Origin: Cacajao melanocephalus
Lineage: Eukaryota; Chordata; Mammalia; Primates; Pitheciidae
Length of the DNA stretch: 64,000 nt
Assembly (NCBI GenBank): GCA_963573385.1
Contig: CAUYLG010048108.1
Location: forward strand, 1 to 64,000
Reading direction: 5' to 3'
Position 1 is the stretch's first letter. Each line of letters begins with the position of its first letter. Below are positions 37,623-52,612 of the stretch, piece by piece. Under the pieces are notes generated by a model. That model searched no databases. It had not been told where the DNA came from and was given only the letters and a program-made list of their open reading frames with translations. A program made the position numbers and the translations under genes.

Positions 37623-37922
37623 AGTGACACCCAAGGGAGAAGAAAAACCTCAAAACATAGTGAGTGTTGAAAGTGTCAGCGAATATAGAAGGATTTAGAT
37701 GGTATTTGAGAGCAAGCTCTAGGATTTGCTATAGAAATCACACGCTGTAGGTATAGGTGATGCAAATCAAGCATCATTCATTTTGCTGAAGATGTAGGGA
37801 AGTCAGCTATTGACTGCCTCTTAACATAAAGATATGGTTAAAATAAAAAATGAAGCTCTTGAAAAAAAAATGTTAGTATTATGCACTGATTTGGTTTATC
37901 TATTGTAGAGTTAACTCTATTA

Positions 37923-38228
37923 CAGCATTTCCTAAAGTATATTTCATGGAAATTAAAATGTGTTACTTTAAAAAGAATTATCAAAGTCAAATTAACTTTG
38001 GAAAGCACTGGGTTCAACAAATTTAAATAGATTTTTAGTGTTGCAAGCCTTCTGAGACTCTTCAAACCAGGAAGGAAAAATATTGTTCACTAAGCACATC
38101 TGATCTAAGGGCGCCATTTCCCAGCAGGGAGCCACAGGTTTTCAGGGGGCATTCCACAATTATTGCCAGTCTTTTCTTTCCTAGCACTCCCCACCAAGGC
38201 TTCACAGAACTCACTTTGGGAAATGCTG
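37923..38228. mobile_element. hAT-like non-autonomous DNA element with terminal inverted repeats
   Basis: The left end 'cagcatttcctaaagt' and right end 'actttgggaaatgctg' are inverted repeats with one mismatch. A third, internal relative ('actttggaaagcactg') ends near 38008. No clear 8-bp target duplication is preserved. The family is not named. Confidence 0.5.
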
Positions 38229-41200
38229 TTATATCTATATGAAACCTTGATGGTTGCCTAGGAAATAAGGCTAATATATTACTAAGACAAGTCTAATCAA
38301 ATGGTATTTTGCACCAAAATATTGCCCAAATCATCACAGTTTTATTTTACATGTCATACAGTTAATGCATTTTTATAATTAGCAACACATTCTGATTTTC
38401 TTAATTATCATGTTTTAAGTCATCCTTTGATTGCCTATGACTCAGTTTTCTTTTGCTTGGCTCATAGCCAGCAATTAATACAGAAGTTTAATAAAAATTA
38501 ACTATTTGTCATATGATCATCAAAGGATATCACAAGGAGTTTTGCTCTATATTCTGCATCTGAAATTAGCTGAGTTTATCAACTGACATAAAACAACTAA
38601 ATTGTCAGTTTATTGCATTTTACCAGGAATAACCCTTTGCCAAGACTGTGATGGAGACAAAGTTTTTATTTGGGCACTTTTAGCAGAATCAAATTTCCAG
38701 CACTTCTCCAGTTCCCTAGCATACTAAACTTTAAATTCCAAGGAAGGATACAGCATATCTTCTAAGTCACAATCACTCCATATTAATGACAGCCAATCAC
38801 TGCTAGTGACATATTCTGTTGACATCAGTTTTCTGCATTTAAGGGCTTTCAGATTCTTAAGAAAAAAAAATATAGCACCTCTGCTGAATTTGCTTGCATC
38901 ATTTAGTGAATGTGTAAGGAATGGTAAAAACATTGAGTTTTTTTTGGTATCTCTGAAATCACATCATATAAGAAAACAGATTTTCTCTTATAATTTAAGT
39001 CTAGCCCTGAACTAAATAGAAATTAATTTTAGAAAACTTATCCTTTACTAATATAATATATACATATATAATGTTTACAATATTCTGTTTATATGTCATA
39101 TGATATAAATATTTAAATAACTATATAATACATAAGTATATATAAACTTTATAATTATGATAATATAAATGTATGTAGGATGCTTCATTTCTTACCTCAT
39201 ATTTTGGTATTTTGTTAGGTCTTTTCTTGGAAGTTTTGTCAAGCTGAGTTATAGGAAGATTTGCTTTCCTCACATAATAATCATGTGGTCATGGTATTGT
39301 TTTATTACTTTCAAATGACTTGGCTTTATTTTTCAGCTTATTTTTCTGTAGTCTGTAGACAGAACAGTAACTGGCACATCATCAATAGTAACTGGTGCAC
39401 CTTTTTCTTTATTTATCTCTAGTTTCAAATTGTGTTCCTAAAAAACTGAAAATATCTTCACTATTACATTGGTTGTCACAATCTTTCCTCTTCTAAACAG
39501 ACCTAAACGTCAAACAATGCTTGTTGTTTGGAAAGGGAAGACATTTTTCAGTGTCTAAGGTTAAGAATGTTAATTATCATCTATGGAGACACCAGGATCC
39601 AGAGAAATGAAGAATTGGGCCTCTCCAAAGAGCAATATATTGCAGAGATAAGTACATAATAAAGAAACCCAACATTTCACAGTAGTTTTAACTTAGTTTG
39701 CATAGGTCTAATACCAAGATAGCTTTCTAGATGTGTAGTTTTCCTTTAGAAACAACATTTCAGGAAAATAGCTAAGGATTCAACTAAAAATCAAGAAGTG
39801 GACATATGCATATTGCTCCATTATTCCTTATTCTTTCCAGTAACTGAACAAATCTGTTTTACTCTGTTTACATTAATTTATTGATGGTCTGAATCAGGAC
39901 TACTTCATATATATAAAAATTACAACAAAATATTATTAGCTGTGGAATTTTAGTATAATTGTTAAATTATTCAATCTATCAGTGTCATATTTTCCTCAGG
40001 TAGAGGCAATGAAAGTAATTATTTTCTTGGGCTATGTACTGGACATTCACTACATGATAGCTACTACTTGTGGAAATGTTTCAAGAAATTTTTTTTTCAG
40101 AAATCATGCTATAGTGAATATATCTATATGAAAATGACCAGGATGATCTAAGAATAGTCATATCATCATTATTTATTACTAGAAGGAATCTATTTCAGAC
40201 AGAGTACTACCTGGGGTTGTATAATAAATTTAATTCCACTGAACTAGTTTAACATATGTTCTCCATTCTCAGAGTAAATATTATATAAATATTATTCCAT
40301 TAAATAAGTAGATAAAAAATAAATAGCTCTTTCTAAAGCAAAGCTTACTGTATATAATTTAAATGTGCATCTTAATTAAATTGTAAAGTATGCCTATTGG
40401 TGACACGTGGTCATTAGTATAATTTTTATGCTTTCTAACAATCAGTATTTAATTTGTGGCTGGTCATGTCTCTGATAATGTATTTTAATAATTGATAACT
40501 AGTCTCTTTTATGCTGAGGAATCTTTTAAACAAATGAGTTCTCTGGATCCTTCCAATTACATGTCATGTTAGATAACAAATATACTAAATATATACATAT
40601 ATATATATATTTCCATGTGTTTATACTAGTACACATATACTTTGTAAATATAAAGACATATTCATATCAGTGCTAAGAAATGACATAAAAATGACATTTG
40701 CATAAGAATATATGAAACATTGCTTATTGATTCCCTTAATTTGAATACACACTTAAAATTTAATTAATAAATTTGTGTAAAAAATGCCTACCTGAAAGTA
40801 CAGTCACTTGAGGCAATTAAATGGAATATATTCACAGTCTAATAAAAAGCACTCATTGGTTTAACTTACCCCAAACTAAGGGCATGTTTTAAGAATATTT
40901 AGCTATGATTAGCAATATATGCCTGGATATCACCTTTCCATTGAGTTGGCTTGTAATATCTTTCTTAAAATGACAAGAAAAGACAACTATGTTTTCTCTT
41001 CTTGTGAGAAATTGTCAATATCCCATTTATCCTCATGAAATAAAATATAATTTTCAATGCTAGCTTCTTAAAACCAAATTTTCCTCCAGCTATTTTAGTA
41101 TTTCTGGAAGTATTAAACATGCATTTATTTTTGTGACTCAAAGCCATTAAGATGAAAGTTTTGGCAAATCAAGTATGTGTGAATTTATAAAGTTTAATTT

Positions 41201-42599
41201 ACAGTTAATATGAAATCTCAATAATAATTTCTGTATATTCACAGAACAGATCTACATTATACAATCTTAGAGCTTAACCTTTTGGACAGATTTGATACCT
41301 GAACTAACATAAAGGGTAATATAACTAAATAAATGTTGGCAGATATTCATGTAATTTTATAAAGAAATACATGCACATGTCTGTTGATGCACATCAACAT
41401 TAATTTATATATGTATGTATGCATATGGACATGTTCATTATAGTCTCTCCCGTTAGACATTTCTGATTTTTTTCTCAGTAAATCCTTCATTTTTTCCTAT
41501 CTTTTCTAAACTTAAATATGCTAACTTAAACTCAGAAGCAAGCTATTATTTTAAAAGGTTAATGTACAAGAAAATGGCAATAATAAAGCATCTTCAACTG
41601 TGGCAACCAAGAGGTTACATTTGTAAGACCACATGCGGCCTGCCATTCAGTTTTCATTCACCTATGAAAAGATTACAGATTATTTAGGAATATTTGTCTA
41701 GTCAAAATCAAACTGCAAATGACAGAAACCTCGGGGTGGTGGGATATTTTGTAGGATACATAATGAAGTGTCCATGCGTTCACACTCACTGCTGGTTTGA
41801 TCACTGGCGAGGCTAGAGTACAATCTAATTTTGGCTTTCTATTTCCAACTCTTTCATTTATTCTATATTACTTGTTTTGATGTAATGACATACGTTTGAA
41901 CACCAGAAAAGTGATTTGCTTTCTCAACTTTTATTTGTAATGAAAAAAAATAGGTTTTCAAACGGTGATTTAGAGAATAATCAGCTTGACTGTGAACCTG
42001 AGTTCAGATGTCCTCAGATAACTATAAAGACTGTTAGGTACAAAAGCCCCACTGCCTTCTGTTTGCTTCTTAGGCATTTGTTTTAGACACTACTTTCTAA
42101 TCACACATTAGTTCTCTCAGTGCCATCACTTTGCGTGTCAATGAGCTATGTTTACAGAAATAAAGATGCAAACTAAATATTATGAAAATTTAATTCAATT
42201 TGAAATATATGTGCTGCCAGGGCAACCATGCCAGTGCTGCTTTTGCTGTATTTAATCCTAAAACCAAGTTTTCTACGTATTGAACTTCTTCACAGAATAT
42301 TGTGTGAACTCCTTTGTGCAGAGCATCCAATAATACTTGATTAACAAATAAATGAATGTAACATACAAATTTATGAGGAAATGTCTTAGGCTACCTGTGA
42401 AACTGAAGACAGTAGATCATCATTCCAGGTAAGGTTAATGCCTAGAAAGGTAATCCACATGTGCAATAGCTCATAGCGGCATGGGATTCTTCAGCTCTAC
42501 TCACCTCCATTAAGCTTCCTCCTCCCCCGTCTCACCTCTGCCCATGTACTGCCCTGAACCTATAAGCAGCACCCATGATTACACTAATTCTGATATCTT
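38229..42599. other. Very AT-rich unique intron sequence
   Basis: No exon and no secure transposon. TA-rich low-complexity patches lie at about 39040-39180 and 40590-40640. 42300-42360 vaguely recalls an L2/MIR tail. Confidence 0.5.
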
Positions 42600-43085
42600 A
42601 AACATTATTTAGCCATAAAACACAATGAAATCTTGTTATCTGCAACAACATGGATAGAATTGGAATTATGTTAAGTGAAAGAAGCCAGGCACCAAAAGAC
42701 AAATTTCACATTTTCTTGCTCATATGTGGGAGCTAAAATTTTTTAAAAACTGAAATCATGAAGATGAAGTATCATAACAGTTACTAGAGCCTGGAAAGTG
42801 TAGAGGGGTTGGGGGTTACAAAGTGGGAATGATTCATTCATACAAAAATTTAGTTAGAATAAATAAACTCTAGGCAAGAGGGTTAACATAGTTAACAACA
42901 ATGTGTTATATATTTTTAAATAACTAAAAGAGTATAACTAGAATGTTCCTAACACAAAGAAATAGCGAATGCTTAAGATGATGGATACCTCAATTACCCT
43001 GATTTGATCATTATACATTGTACACCTCTATCAAACATCACATGTACTCCTTAAATATATAGAATGATCATGTACACATAATTAA
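42600..43085 (+). repeat. L1 3' end (L1MA/MB-like)
   Basis: 'tatttagccataaaacacaa', 'ctcatatgtgggagctaaaa', 'cctcaattaccctgatttga' and 'catcacatgtactccttaaa' are in L1 3' UTR order. It is 5'-truncated. Confidence 0.85.
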
Positions 43086-43147
43086 TTTTTTTAAAATGGC
43101 CTAGTTAAAAACAAAAAAAAAAACTTCATGTAATCTTAACTCAATGA

Positions 43148-43440
43148 TTTTTTTTTCTGAGACAGAGTCTTGATCTGTTGCCCAAATGGGAGTGCAGTGG
43201 TGCCATCTTGCCTCACTGCAACCTCTGCCTCTGGGTTCAAGTGATTCTCCTGCCTCAGCCTCCCAAATAGCTGGGATCACAGGCATCTGCCACCATGCCT
43301 AGCTAATTTTTGTATTTTTACTAGAGATTGGATTTCACCATGTTGGCCAGGCTGGTCTTGAACTCCTGACCTCAGGTGATCTGCTTTCCTCAGCCTCCCA
43401 AAGTCCTTGGATTACAGGTGTGAGCAACTGCACCTGGCCT
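43148..43440 (-). repeat. Alu (S-type) SINE, reversed
   Basis: A short T-run, 'gagacagagtcttgatctgt', then 'cctcaggtgatctgctttcc' and an ending 'gcaactgcacctggcct'. Confidence 0.95.
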
Positions 43441-43599
43441 AATTTTTGTTTGTTTGTTTAAACTGATTTAGCAATGTCTCACTGTCTTTACTTTCCTCCA
43501 ATTGCCTCTCATCCACTTCCATGACATATACAACTTTCTGTTAGATTTAGATTTAACTTCATTTAGATTTAGATAGATGTCTTCATTCATCTTGGTAAT

Positions 43600-44182
43600 A
43601 AGCTAAAATTATGCATTCCCGCCTTTGCCCTCCACCATTCATCTAAGCACCTAAGTCGCAATTTGGGTTTTATTCCTGGCTCCTCTCTCCATCTCAATAA
43701 TTTCTTAAAAAAAAGGCATCTTACTCTCTTATTTAAAGTAATCCCATGATATTCCATAATCTTAAAGATAAACTCGAAACTGTTTAGCTTAGCTATACTG
43801 TGGTCTCATCTCTCATTTCTCTCTTCATGCTACAACTTCATGTGGGATTCTCAGATGATCTCCCCTCTCACTTTCGCACATTTACATATGCTGCTTTTTT
43901 TTGCTTGTGGCCTGCTTCCTCCTCCCTCCTACCCTTTTCTCAGGAGTCGTCCACACCAGAAAGTCTGTGTGGACCTCCCCTGCCCCCTCCACACACCACA
44001 CAAACCCATGTATCTGTTTCCATAGCACCCACCATGAAATAACTTAACACAGGCTATTGCAATCATTTGCTTTATTCCACTATTTTTTTTTCCTGATTTA
44101 ACACATCTGAGAGATATGTTAAATCTTCCCACACATATCTCTGGCGTCTAGTATACAGTATCTAATAAACGTCCATCCTCAA
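43600..44182 (+). repeat. L2 LINE 3' portion
   Basis: 'ttaaagtaatcccatgata', 'actgtggtctcatctctcat', 'gtggcctgcttcctcctcc' and the end 'agtatctaataaacgtccat' keep L2 order. Confidence 0.65.
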
Positions 44183-44353
44183 AGACTAAGTAGGAAGCCT
44201 CAACCCAGAGAATCTAAAATAATAATAAAAATAATAAAGGTGTGTTTTATTGTCCATTTCTCATGTTAACCTTTCTGGCAGAGCCAAGTGTATCCCTTGA
44301 GTAGCTCTAATTGGTATTTGGAGAAGCATTTCCCTTAAAATACCGATTTTCAT

Positions 44354-44454
44354 GTCTCTTCCTACCTCCCTCCCTCCTTTCCTCCTTCCCTCCCTCCCTT
44401 CCTTCCTTCCTTCCCTTTTCTCTCCCTGCCTCTCTCTCTTTCTCACTTTCTATC

Positions 44455-44506
<52 letters not shown>

Positions 44507-44545
44507 GTCTGTGTGTCTATCTATCTGTCTGTCTTTCTTTCTTTT
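44354..44545 (+). repeat. Pyrimidine-rich tetranucleotide microsatellite: (CCTT)n then (TATC)n
   Basis: CCTCC/CCTT runs at 44365-44440 lead into about 13 TATC units (44455-44508), then TGTC/TTTC. It lies between the left target duplication and the reversed Alu, so it is the remodelled Alu tail. Confidence 0.92.
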
Positions 44546-44808
<263 letters not shown>

Positions 44809-44819
44809 TTGATTTTCAT

Positions 44820-46582
44820 TTTCATACCACAAATAATACATATCTAGGTAAGATATTTTTAAGCACTGAAGTATTACTTTCATAGAATACAATAGATTGT
44901 GGCTTTAAATGATTTTTTCCAATATTCTATCTTTGTAATCTACAGAGTTGCAGTCAATTTTCAGACTCTGAGCGAGTATGCCTTTTTTTCCTTTATCTTA
45001 AGAGGCTTTCTCATTCCCCATATTTCGGCTGTCTTGAGTTAGTCTCTATACTTGGTTCCCTGGATATCAACATCAATGTAACTACCATTCACATTAAGGT
45101 TATTATAGAAGAAAACTACTGCTATGGAAAAATTGTTCTGCAGTATCACTGAATACATGAATGTTACATTAAGTCAATATGTAACAATTAAAGTCTATTC
45201 TTTTTAGAATGCAGTATTATTCTAACTTTTTCATTAACGGAAGTGCAGCCCTCAATACATACAGATGATGGATTTATTTAATGTTTAGAAACTTAAGTAA
45301 TAACTTTGGAATATAAGCCATTATATTCCTTAGCACTATTTTTATCAAGACTAGAATTTAACTCTTCTAGTTGTTAGCATTTAAACTTTTTCAGTCTCCT
45401 CATAAGAAATATTTAAACATTATTCTCATACTGTCTTACATAAAACTTCATAGTATTTTTTCCTTAGAAAAATAATCCCTAGAGTGTTTGGCTTTATTTG
45501 GACACAACAAAATTATTATCCTAACATTATTTTGGTTCCTTTATTTTAATTTTTTTTGAATTTATATTCTAATACATAATGAAAGTAAACAATTTACTGA
45601 CAATTATTATTTTGTAATATAGTTTTCTGATACTATACAAACTAATTTTAGGTACCTGTGATTTGAGGGACGATGAACTGTTCCATTGCAGAAACAATCC
45701 CCCTTGGTCCCAGGAGCCTTCCTTATGCCTGATGAGCTCTATGTTGTCTATATTTCTATGCATTTAGCTGGGGTACATAATTATATTGCTTAAAAGTTAT
45801 AATTAGTTTGTGGTAACAGCAATATTCCTTTTAAGAAAACAAATCTCTGAAGAAAAGAGGAAAATGTAGGATTGCAAGATGGAAAGAAGAAATATTCAAA
45901 GACGAGAAGAAAACTCTGTCCTCAACCAACTTCACGGCCTGGAACTAAAGGCTGAGCAGCTAAAATGCTGAACAACAAAGAAAGGAAGAAAAAATGTTAT
46001 TAAAATGTTCTAACTTTCACCACTTACAAATTCTGATAAAGTTGCTCTATATGGAGTAACATTGTAAAAGCTGTGTTTTTATTGACACTTTACTTAGTCA
46101 AAGCATCTTCAGCAGGAACAATTTCTTTTCAGGATTAGGCTTATGGGTGAAAGCCCATTTGCATGAAAGCTAAGTTAAAAAGATAAGCTATGAGGATAGC
46201 ATTTGTAGGGTAGTGAATTTTATTTTCTCTTCTATATGTACAATAAATTTAAGAATGTCTGTGTAATATGTGCTTTATTGAACAAAGAAACAGCCAATGC
46301 ATTAGTAGATGTACTTGCTCAAAATATTGATATTGTTTAAAAATAGTTTTGTGACTGACAATTTATTGAATGGGAAACCACATTATGTTTTTATGCATGA
46401 TTAAAAACCTATTAACAAACTACTTAGCTCAGCGGAGTAGAAACTGGGAATTGTCCAGAAAGAACAATGTGCCTCCTATAATAGAAATTTCTAAAGGAGC
46501 TAGTACTATGATAAATACAAGGACATAAATACTTGTATTTCATCTGTCTTTGCTTAACCTAGGATTTGGAGGGCGAGAGGCA
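44820..46582. other. Unique AT-rich intron sequence
   Basis: Nothing recognised. Confidence 0.5.
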
Positions 46583-46890
46583 GGGCTGAGCATGGTGGCT
46601 CACTCCTGTAATCTCAACACTTTGGGAGGCAAAGGTGGGAGGATTCCTTGAGATCACGAGGACAAGACCAGTCCTGGCAAGATAGCATGACCCTTGTCTC
46701 TACAAAAAGAAAAAAGATATAGAGAAATTAGCCTGGTATGGTGGCATGTGTCTGTAGTTCCAAATACTCGGGAGGCTGAGGTGGGAGTATCCCGTGATTC
46801 TTTGAGCCCAGGAGTCAGAGGCTACAGTGAACTATATGTCACCACTGCACTGCAGTCTGAGTGACAGAGTAAAACCCTGTCTCTAAGAAA
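46583..46890 (+). repeat. AluJb-like SINE
   Basis: 'gggctgagcatggtggctca', 'gtctctacaaaaagaaaaaa', 'ggctacagtgaactatatgt' and 'gtgacagagtaaaaccctgt' are AluJ-type with high divergence. Confidence 0.9.
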
Positions 46891-47334
46891 CCCCCAAAAC
46901 TTCAGTTAAAGTATAGCTATCAATGATAAAATTTTAGTAATGCCATTGGTAAGCCAAAGAAGTATATCTAAATTATAATTATTTTAATTAAATGACATCG
47001 CTAACATCTTCCACTAATACATGTTAAGATAATTCCCACAACAGGGTGAATCTATTCTGCAGTAGTGAAAAATACTGGAATAAAAAAAATTTTTAAAGAG
47101 TTAACATTTCTAACCTCTACTACAGACAAAGAACAACATTATAAAATAAAATATGCAAAGTAGTAATATTTGAAGGACTGCCAAGACATTGACCTTCTAC
47201 TTGTAATGATATTCATGTTGGTTTATGATTGTCACTTAGCCTAATAAGATGAATATTGAATAGATGGCATTATTTTCATTTTCTGATAATAAGACTGAAA
47301 TATAGAAAATAAATAGTTATCTCATTGATATAAC
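46891..47334. other. Unique AT-rich intron sequence
   Basis: Nothing recognised. Confidence 0.5.
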
Positions 47335-47435
47335 AGTTCATTCAACAAATAGGCATTGAGTGCTTACCATTTTCCAGGCACTTGTCTAAGAGCTTGGGTC
47401 TTGACAATGAATATCACAGACACATCCACTGCCCA
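47335..47435 (-). repeat. L2 3' end, reversed
   Basis: 'ttcaacaaataggcattgag' and 'ccaggcacttgtctaagagc' are the reverse complement of the L2 tail. Confidence 0.55.
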
Positions 47436-47879
47436 TTCAGAATTTACATAGAATATGTGCCCATGATTATCTAGGATCAATGCAGTAGTAGCTCTTATGT
47501 CCAGATTTCTTACTCTATTATTTTGTGTACAGATCCTCTAACCACTTAGAAATAATTCTTTTAAATATACCAACAGTAGTACTATTAATTGAAAAATTAT
47601 ATTTAGCATATCCAATAACATTAACAGAATACATAGTAAACTGTATATTTTTAAAATTATATTTTGGACTAGCTTATTTAATAGCTATATAATGAGTAAA
47701 AGGTCTGTCTTTACAGTGAATGATGTATAATTTACAAAGGCTTCTAAATAAATGGTTTATTTTAGAAACAGAAATCAGTTTATGTGTAACAGGGTAATCA
47801 TTATCTGTATAACCCTCAGCAGCCTCACAACAAATATACAATCAGTCCACAAACAGATTTATCCCGGGTCAGAATGCTC

Positions 47880-48215
47880 CATCTATAAGTTATTCAACAA
47901 ATATTTAATAGGCATCTATTTTATGACAGGGACTGTTCTAGCCATTTGAGACATATCAGTAAAAGAAAGAGACAAATATCTCCGCCTTGTGGAGTGCAAT
48001 TCAGGAGAGGACAGAGACCATAGACAATAATCATATTAAATAAGTAAATCATACAGTAGGAAGACGGTGGGTCCTGTGGAGGAAAGCATTGAGAACAGAT
48101 AAAGGATATCAGGTGTGCAAGGCAGAGGGGCAGGTTCCAGTTTCTAAAAGTTAGTAGGTAAAAGGCATCATTACAAAGGTGACATTTGAACAAAAACTCA
48201 AAAGAGGTGAGGCTG
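47880..48215 (-). repeat. L2 LINE 3' portion, reversed
   Basis: 'ttattcaacaaatatttaat', 'gggactgttctagccatttg', 'agaccatagacaataatcat' and 'aaaggtgacatttgaacaaa' follow reversed L2. The 90-codon minus frame here is chance. Confidence 0.7.
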
Positions 48216-48399
48216 TCAGTCTTGCAAATATTTTTTGAGTATGGTGAGAGGGAGGAATCCTATTTCTTTTCTGTTTTTTTCATATGCTAACCAGTTACCT
48301 CTGCATCATTTATTCTCTCCTGAACAACAATGCAAATTCAAGCATACACCAGTTTTTCAAAATTAGATGTTAGGGTCAGTCTCCAAAATGAGATGTTAG

Positions 48400-48537
48400 G
48401 AGTATGTTCCCTATAGGGTTGTTGTGAAGCTTGAATGATTCCTATCACATAAAGTACTTAGAACAGTGTTAGATAGATAATAAGTAAACAGAAAATGTTC
48501 ACCATGATTATGACGGTTGGTGTTTGTGCTATTAATA
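48400..48537 (+). repeat. MIR SINE, 3' half
   Basis: 'tagggttgttgtgaagcttg', then 'aaagtacttagaacagtgtt' and 'agataataagtaaac'. Confidence 0.65.
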
Positions 48538-49652
48538 TTTTACACAAAAAGATTTTTCTTTAGTGATTCCACCTTCAGCTTCCCAACTAAACTCTATTTT
48601 TTTCTGCAATCTGTCTGAAAATTCTGTTGTATTTTCTATTTATACAATATTGTTATCCGAAAATAGTAACATTCTATTTTCTTCCTTTCCAACAGTTACA
48701 TATTGCATTTATTTTGTTTACCTCAATAATCTTGTTAAGACCTTCTGAGCAAAGCTGAATAGTCACAGGGAAAGTGTGCATCATGAAGTTTCACGTCCTT
48801 ACATTTAGTTATACTCCTTATAAAAAGCACCTATATATTTGAACTTTAAAAAAAAAAAAAGGAATTCCACAAATCTCTGTCTTTATGAAGACATTTAGTC
48901 AATTTACAATCATTAGGCTTACCAATATTTTTTGTCTGCTGAATTGAAAATTATAAACTCAATAGTTGTTTTATGGTTGGTTATCCCTGAACTTTTATAA
49001 TGCACAATTAATTTTAAAAGTCTAGAATTAGTTATTTTTCCATCTGTCCTGAGAACCAGTGAGATATCAGTACACTTTAAATATAAATATCTTTCATCTG
49101 ACCTTCATGACATTATGTCGAGTACTTAAGCACAGAAAAGTATGTAAATTGACATTGTTATTGTTTCATAAACACAATGTTTGTTAAAAATACATAACAA
49201 CATCTTGGTTCATCATTTTTAGAAACTGCCTTAGCAAAATTTGATTTTGATAGATAAAACACTCTTATTTTTTAATCTGAACAAGCCTTGTAAGTTACTC
49301 ATTTAAAAAAAATTGCTCAGCACACAATTTAAGTATATTGTTTGAGGCTTTAAATAAAATTAATACTCTGTATGTTCTTTCTTTAATGAAGTACTTAATT
49401 AGCCTTAACTCATTCATCTCCCAGATAAAGTTGGGATTTTTAATACTTTATCTTCCTTGAAACAAGCATTTATACTAAATGAAGAGATAGTAAACATCAA
49501 TAACTGCGAACATTTATGTGCATATGTGTTTGTGCATATATCAGAGATTATGTTCCCAGGTGAATGCATTGAATTTAATTTTGTAACCAAGTATTCTCAC
49601 TTTGAAATGCATTTTAAAACTTTTGTTCCTTCTTTTCTCTTAAGCCTTAAGA
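48538..49652. other. Unique AT-rich intron sequence
   Basis: Nothing recognised. Confidence 0.5.
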
Positions 49653-50185
49653 TGTAACCTTGAAACGGACTGTAGAAACTTTTTTTCTTAGCCTCGAGAT
49701 AAAGCCTTCAAATGTACTTTGAAACTCCACTTTCCTCTGTTTCCCAGCAGACAGTCCCTTGCACCATGCACACTTATCTAACTGCATGCTTGTTAAGAAA
49801 CTCCAGGGCCTAATTTTATAACAAGCCAGGCAAGGAGGCCCAGCTGCAGAATTCTCCCAAATGAGGAGATTGCCTCAGGACAGGTAATCTACAGCCCTGC
49901 CACAACCAAAATGGTCCAGCCAGCAATCCAGGTGGACAATGACTCAAGATAGCCCATGGAACAAGACATGCAGACCTGCATCCTGCTTTTCTCCCATATG
50001 TTTCCTAGTCTCTCTCTTTTACACTCCTTCCTCACCGACTAACATTTGAAATAGTCTTTTGGAGGCAAGAAGCTGACCATTTCCCAGCTGCTAGCATTTG
50101 AATGAAGTTGCTTTCCTTTCACTACACTTTGCTTCTTTTATTCTGGCCCTTGAGCAGCAAGCAGCTGGACTTGCATTCAGTTACA
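49653..50185 (+). mobile_element. Solo ERV LTR, probably class I
   Basis: 533 bp bounded by TGTAAC and GTTACA, a perfect 6-base inverted repeat. It is richer in G+C than its flanks. A 'ttctggcccttgagcagcaa' segment near the end fits a class I U5. No AATAAA is evident; 'ttcttttatt' occupies the expected place. No clear target duplication is visible and no internal provirus follows. The family is not named. Confidence 0.55.
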
Positions 50186-51219
50186 ATTTTAAAAGATTAA
50201 TTTTGACAGCTTGTTTACTAAACATATATACACACACAGTCCCTGGAATTTTAAAATAACTGTTATATTTGCCTTTTTTTTTAACCTTGCTAACTGTATA
50301 TAATTATATACACAAATCTTATATTCAGTGTGAAAGAATACATTGCTTCATTTGGAAATCCCTCCTGTGTTACTTTTGTAATCTACATGTTATGTGATGG
50401 CATATAATTCCTAATTCTGACATGCATGCCTCTTTTCCTCTAGAATACTCCATCTTTCTTACAAGTATCAGCTCATTATTTATTTCCAAACATATCAGCT
50501 GTTGAACAGTATTTTATAATAAATGTTTGTGAAGGATAAATATATACATAAATTAATATTTCAAAGTCATTAGCGTCTCCAAAATTAAGAATACAGTAAC
50601 TGCATGTGGTTTCTATTAATGAGTGCTTATTTTTATGGTTAATAACAATTACTTTTTAAGGAAAATTGACTATGATATACTGCCCTAAGATCCAAGAATT
50701 ACTGATTCAGTATATTCCAAACTGCACTATATACAGATTTAAATACTTTAGGATTTTTCCATTTAATTTGATTTAATAACTGGGTTTTTAGTATCAAATG
50801 TCTTACCTAATTCTTAGCATTTGCAAGCCATTCTTTCTAAAAGTTAAATTTACTCAACTCCCATCTGCAAATGTAGGATAGTTCTAGCCTCCAGGAAAAA
50901 AAAATATCAAACATTTCAGTAGAAGGAATTTAAGAAGCATCTCACCAATATTAGGCAATACCCTCACTACTAACGATTCAAACTTATGCTCACCCTGGTT
51001 AAGCATTTTGCTGCTGACACTTTGTTCCCACCTTGTATCCTGTTTTAATTACTATAACCTTATCTAAGAATTGGGTTTTGAATTATTCAGTGCTTTTGAT
51101 AAACTCAACTCCTCTACTAAGTCTGTAGAGGACTGTCCCTGTCCCTGAACTCAGGCTTGTGACTGTGATGCTGTTCACTGACAGTCTCCTTAAGGTGTTC
51201 AAGAGAATTTGCCCCTCCT
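50186..51219. other. Unique AT-rich intron sequence
   Basis: Nothing recognised. Confidence 0.5.
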
Positions 51220-51399
51220 GAAACTCAGTGGGATTTGGAGTCAGAAACACCTGAGATAAAACTCTAATTTAGTTTCTTTCAAGCTAATTTCTAATTTAGT
51301 TTCTTTCATTAATGTAGATCCATTTATTAAATTATTTGAACTCCAGTATTCTACAAAAGATAGCAATGTAAAAGACTTTCCTGTTATTGCTATTAATTG
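51220..51399 (+). repeat. MIR SINE
   Basis: 'gtgggatttggagtcagaaa' and the following order resemble MIR. It contains a 17-bp local duplication ('taatttagtttctttca' twice). Confidence 0.45.
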
Positions 51400-51540
51400 T
51401 AACAATAGTAGTACCACTTATAACATGGTAGAACCTATTTTAAGCATTTCACATGTTGATAATTGCATTCTCATAACAACATTTTGAAGCAGATATTGTT
51501 AGGAATTTTTCACCAAATGAGATAACCTATGTAACTTTGC
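51400..51540 (-). repeat. MIR SINE, reversed
   Basis: 'ttaagcatttcacatgttg' then 'gcattctcataacaacattt' and 'gaagcagatattgtta'. Confidence 0.6.
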
Positions 51541-52612
<1,072 letters not shown>

